From contig NC_026660.2 of NCBI RefSeq assembly GCF_000004075.3, positions 5,208,001 to 5,272,000 of the forward strand: DNA of 64,000 nt. The letters are read 5' to 3'. Position 1 is the stretch's first letter. Every line of letters begins with the position of its first letter. The position numbers and the translations under genes were made by a program. This document shows positions 60,221 through 64,000 of this stretch, in pieces. The DNA comes from Cucumis sativus (taxonomy: Eukaryota > Streptophyta > Magnoliopsida > Cucurbitales > Cucurbitaceae). Below the pieces are notes generated by a model. That model was not told where the DNA came from and searched no databases. It saw nothing but the letters and a program-made list of their open reading frames with translations.

Positions 60221-61399
60221 TTCTGTAAAATGAAGGGGAATATGTATGTTAAAATTGGGCAATGAATTTCTAATTCAAGCCGAAGAGCATCTTGATGCAC
60301 CTAATGAGCTGAGATCATTATCTTAGAAAGAAGTGTAAAAATTAGAATTCAAATTCTACAACGTGGAAAAAAGTAAATTGAACATATCATGCTGAAGAAT
60401 AGGTGAACACTTCAATTTAATTGCTAAAGATTTTGCACTCTCAAAAACAGAGTTAAGAAATGAACCCACAGTCTCTTCACAGTTCTTAAGATTCATCAAA
60501 TCACTGCATAGCCTCCAATTCGTGCGCTTACTGAAAAAATGTTACTTCACCTACTTCTTCTACTCGCAACTACCACCACCATTACTTGTTATACTCCAAA
60601 GGAATCATTCTATCCAAATAAGCAATTACTATTACATAATGTTTAAAATTGCCTCCCTCAAAGTCCGTTCTTTTTAATCAACTAAAACCCTCCAAGTCAA
60701 ACTAAAAGACTGAAATACGGATAAGAAATTTAGGAGAGAGTAATACAAAAGGGCAGTAAGCCTGACCAATTACAAAATAAATTAATAAAAGAACATTTAT
60801 ACTTTGCTCTGGGTGTCAATTCAACGTGCTCCTAAACAAAAACCCAAACATTTTCTCCCACTGCAAATCAAATATATATATATATAGAAAAACGGAAACC
60901 TGAGCTTGTAGGAGGAAACAAGATGGTGATCAAACCATTGAGAAAGCACGACTTCAAGGGCAAAAAAGTAATTGAGACGAGCAGAGAAAGAAAATTCCAT
61001 GTAAATAACAAGAATTCTCTAGAAATTTACATTATAATAATCTTCTCTTGGAGTAAGCTTCTAGCAGGCAAACAAGAACAAAAATAAAACAAAAGAAAAA
61101 AGAATCGCTAGATTCTCATACTTCAACCGAGCAATTACGAACATTCCAGTGCAAAAAAAAACCTCAACTACTAACAGGAATAAGCAGCAAATAGAAACTC
61201 AAAAAAAGAACACGGAGAGAAAAAAACAGCGTAATTCGCAACTGGTGAAATCCAAAAGATCATTCACTGATTCCAACGCAAAAGCTTAGAGAAAAAGATA
61301 CAATCATTTCGCCCTTTTATGTTTCCACTTTTCGAGAAAAAAAATTGAAGGAAAATACTTGAAATGGAAATGGAAGTCGAGAGAAAAGAAATGGAAACT

Positions 61400-61500
61400 T
61401 ACTGATGAAGAAGAAGGGAGGTGATGGAGGGAAGGAGTGAATGAAAATTTGGAAAGGAAAGAACGAAGCGAGAGTGAGCCAATAAAATAAGGTATGCACT
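61400..61500 (-). other. Arginase 5' UTR exon (leader)
   Basis: A pyrimidine-rich exon ends in TTCTTCATCA followed by GTAAGT on the minus strand, a strong donor. The coding exon near 60.2 kb has its acceptor after about 1.1 kb of AT-rich sequence, so the leader intron spans roughly 60.23-61.40 kb. The transcription start was not determined. Confidence 0.5.
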
Positions 61501-61559
61501 GTGGAAGAGCACGCTTACCAATTGCTGCCCCGTGACAGTTAAAAAGCCGCAAATAAATT

Positions 61560-62270
61560 AATAATTTAAATAACATTTTCGTATTTTATTTCTTCGAATT
61601 TTAAATATTCCATCTTTTACAATATTCTTTCAAATTAATTTTTATAACAATTTCGCTATTTCAAATAACTTTTTAGTTAATTTAAAAATAGTTTATTATT
61701 TACTTATTATGTATTTATTTAAGGGGTGCTTCTTTATAATACCATAGGGATTTACTGATTTTTTTTTAATATATAAGTGAAGTATTCTACTTTGATATAT
61801 ATATATATTGATAAAATTAGAAAGTTCAAAACATTTAGTGGGAGAAAAAAAATTCGTGTTTTAAAGTTTCTATTTAGCAAAAGTGATAACATGTACATTA
61901 TTACTCTAAAATAAAATTGACACGAATGATCAATTATTCAAATGATATTATTGCTTGAGATAATTTCAAATTATAAAATTACGTATGAAATTTTAAATAA
62001 TTTTTACTTTTTAGTTATTTTGAAACACTTTGGTGAAGATTTTGAAAGTATGAAATATACTTTTCTTGAAAAACGACCAAATCCATAGGAATTTTCTACT
62101 CAAAGATTAAAAATGAATTTGGTATTTCTACTTTAAATAGTTGATGATAATTCAGTGACATTGATTTAATGCTTATAGTGCAAAATATTGTTAAAGTTCA
62201 CTAATTTAAATTCAAAAACTACATTGTTCCTTCAACTAATAAAACTTTTTTTTTCCTTTTTGAAGTGAAT
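61560..62270. other. AT-rich intergenic region
   Basis: Arginase promoter side and A/T-rich spacer; nothing further recognised. Confidence 0.55.
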
Positions 62271-62277
62271 AAAACAT

Positions 62278-62862
62278 GTGCTTTTTAACTTTACTAAAAC
62301 AACCAAGAATATGTATAGTACGATGAAGGACCCATACTTCTTTATTTGGAAGGCAAAAAAAATACAAAACGCAATCACGCACCTCAAGGAGATACTTTCT
62401 CCCTTGTGGCGAAAGCTTAAACAACTTTCTTATAAAGCCATCAAAGCCACTGCTGACGCCGCTAGGGTTTTAGTTTTTACCGTAGAAGAGAAACAGAAAT
62501 CGAGCTTACCTATTGATGGGCCTCACTGCAGCTCCAGCCCATTTACATACCCTATCTCTAGTCCTACCCCTTTAACTCAAACAAAAATACAGCTATATAT
62601 GTACTTTCAAAGCATCGTCCTTCTGCTTTCAAAGACCCTACAACTCATAAGTCAGAGGATTCATCTAGTAGGTAGACAATTGGAATCCAAAAGCTTTCTT
62701 GAGGTACAGTTCTTAGGAAAGCCTTTGATTGAACAGCGATCATGTTTGTCACAGGGATTCAGGTCCATGAAGTGTACTCAGAGCTTGGAGAAACATAAAT
62801 CCAAGTTGATGGAGTATATGAAGATTTACAATCATGAATTTGAATGTGTTAATAAATTATAG
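62278..62862 (+). CDS. Unrecognised ORF, 194 aa
   Basis: I do not recognise this protein. It is a single uninterrupted ORF. The region LKEILSPLWRKLKQLSYKAI is basic and helix-forming, and IKATADAARVLVFTVEEKQK follows. The middle is Pro/Ser-rich (SSSPFTYPISSPTPLTQTK), and two more helical stretches lie further on (YFQSIVLLLSKTLQLISQRI). Base composition is less AT-rich than the flanks, which argues for past or present coding. There is no clear intron and no transit or signal peptide. It converges on the Ycf20-like gene and the two reading frames overlap by about 14 nt at their ends, which is unusual for real neighbouring plant genes. It could be a single-exon lineage-specific gene, part of a longer gene, or a chance frame. 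Confidence 0.35.
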   Translation: MLFNFTKTTKNMYSTMKDPYFFIWKAKKIQNAITHLKEILSPLWRKLKQLSYKAIKATADAARVLVFTVEEKQKSSLPIDGPHCSSSPFTYPISSPTPLTQTKIQLYMYFQSIVLLLSKTLQLISQRIHLVGRQLESKSFLEVQFLGKPLIEQRSCLSQGFRSMKCTQSLEKHKSKLMEYMKIYNHEFECVNKL

Positions 62863-63320
62863 GAATTACATTGTGTAAGTATAAATGGAAGAGGTTATGT
62901 AACCCAAAAATATCATCCATTTCAAATTTAAAAGAATCCAAGAAAAGACCCATGGAAAGTCCAGCCTTCCAATAATTGAACATGGTTATTAGGTCTTTAA
63001 TTTTGTTCAAAAGAGGAAGAGAAGCCCTATACATGAGGGCCCCAATCCCCTCCACAACAACCACGGCCAATGCAGCAGATAGAATATCCCAATCACCTGT
63101 TTGACCAATAACTGTTGCAAATGCAGTTGCACTGTAAAACCCAACCAAGAAGAAGAGTATTTTCAATGGAAGATTTTTTCTTAACTCGTTGATTCTCGCA
63201 TTCAACTTGGTTTGAATAGCTTGAATAATCCGTATCAGTCTCGTTCTGCCATTAGAGTTACTCGAAGGAGGGTCAAATGGATTCCCTTCCACACTCCCCC
63301 TAATGGACAAGGCCATCTTC
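62849..63320 (-). CDS. Ycf20-like protein, 3' part
   Basis: A nucleus-encoded relative of the cyanobacterial/plastid Ycf20 family; the Arabidopsis members (NPQ7 group) are plastid membrane proteins affecting non-photochemical quenching. RLIRIIQAIQTKLNARINEL leads to LPLKILFFLVGFYSATAFAT (TM1), GQTGDWDILSAALAVVVVEG and IGALMYRASLPLL (TM2), then MFNYWKAGLSMGLFLDSFKF. The acceptor GGTACAG just before 63320 suggests that this is the last exon and that a transit-peptide exon lies upstream, probably outside the window. The first Met here (63316) would lack a transit peptide. The C-terminal 23 residues after KFEM run past the usual family end and may be a lineage-specific tail. Confidence 0.85.
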
Positions 63321-63402
63321 CTGTACCAAAAAGAATAACAACAAATTACAAATATGTCAGACGAAATGTACAATGATGACTTTTTTCAAGTATTGTCCAG
63401 AA

Positions 63403-63950
63403 TGGTTTTTTTTTTTTTTTATGAGATCGACAACTTTCATTGAGAAAAAAGGGTAGAATACAAGGGCATCAAAAAAACTAATCCACCAAAACACCCCTAC
63501 TAAAAGAAGGGAGACCAATTAAGTAAAGTGTTACTAATGGAATAATTACAGTAGTTCTTTGAAATCGAAGTCCAAATAGATATGTGAAATCTAGTCAAAA
63601 ACCAAATCTCACTATGCTCCCTCTCCCTACCCTGAAAGACTCAATCTTTAACACTTTGAAGGCCAGCGAAATTATGAGAATATTTGTTCGACATCATGCC
63701 ATCCTTTTGTCTTTCATGAATAGCATATAGTTGTTTCCCCTTGAGATATACAATCATTATTTCCCTTGTGTTACCAAGGGAAGAGCCAAAGGACAATTTT
63801 ATTATACCCTTCGCTACGAAATTATGAAATCAAACTGTTCTACCAAGTTTGGAAACTATAGTACAAGTTGAATGGTACAAATACAATGATTGAGAGAGGG
63901 CAGAAAAGGCACAAAACAAGTAGCTACTTGACTGACTTAATAATTTTCAT
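63403..63950 (-). mobile_element. Probable LINE-type 3' end with poly(A) tract
   Basis: On the minus strand the sequence reads toward TTTTTTCTCAATGAAAGTTG and ends in an 18-base A run (plus-strand T run, 63403-63420). It lies in the presumed intron upstream of the Ycf20-like exon. A 3' terminal A tail and untranslated text with no inverted ends fit a non-LTR retrotransposon or retrocopy in minus orientation. The upstream limit is not visible before the window ends, and no coding domain was identified in it. Confidence 0.45.
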
Positions 63951-64000
63951 TTCTTTAACAAATTGACATTGAGGGGAATAAAAAGTTCATAACGCCATAA

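Overview
The window is nuclear DNA from a flowering plant. It is AT-rich and long-introned, and it carries plant-specific genes: a SnRK1 kinase, a plastid transketolase with a transit peptide, an NRT1/PTR transporter, a DUF1442 protein and a Ycf20-like protein. The small AT-rich dispersed repeats and the protein sequences look like a cucurbit (Cucumis or a close relative). That placement comes from general familiarity and no search was run.

Layout from left to right. 0.66-7.2 kb, minus: a roughly 20-exon Sec1/Munc18 gene (KEULE type). 8.46-9.38 kb, minus: a broken copy of an NADP-dependent reductase. 10.2-13.7 kb, minus: its intact four-exon neighbour (vestitone reductase/DFR-like, 328 aa). 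15.3-17.9 kb, plus: an MLF/HAX1-like acidic protein. 18.9-19.7 kb, minus: a DUF1442 protein. 22.6-25.1 kb, plus: ribosomal protein S13 (uS15), with site II and telo-box promoter motifs. 26.5-29.9 kb, minus: 26S proteasome subunit RPN3. 31.7-31.9 kb, minus: a U5 spliceosomal snRNA gene with its own USE/TATA promoter, plus a decayed U5 fragment about 0.6 kb away. 33.7-40.4 kb, minus: the SnRK1 alpha kinase with two non-coding 5' exons and a LINE fossil in a leader intron. 43.2-46.5 kb, minus: chloroplast transketolase. 49.6-50.15 kb: a partial, intron-containing transketolase copy split by a MITE-like element. 52.1-56.8 kb, plus: an NRT1/PTR (NPF) transporter. 57.4-61.5 kb, minus: arginase. 62.3-62.9 kb, plus: an unrecognised ORF. 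62.8-63.3 kb, minus: a Ycf20-like gene whose 5' part appears to lie beyond the window. A probable LINE 3' end closes the window.

These are independently transcribed housekeeping and metabolic genes, not a co-regulated cluster. I see no biosynthetic gene cluster, defence island or new multi-gene system. The most useful non-routine items are the U5 snRNA gene and its decayed neighbour, two tandem-duplication fossils (reductase and transketolase), a stopless 99-nt intron inside the SnRK1 kinase domain, and the repeats nested in or beside them. Exon edges were placed by hand from GT/AG sites, frame continuity and remembered family sequences. Where exact joins are given, the summed length was checked to be a multiple of three.
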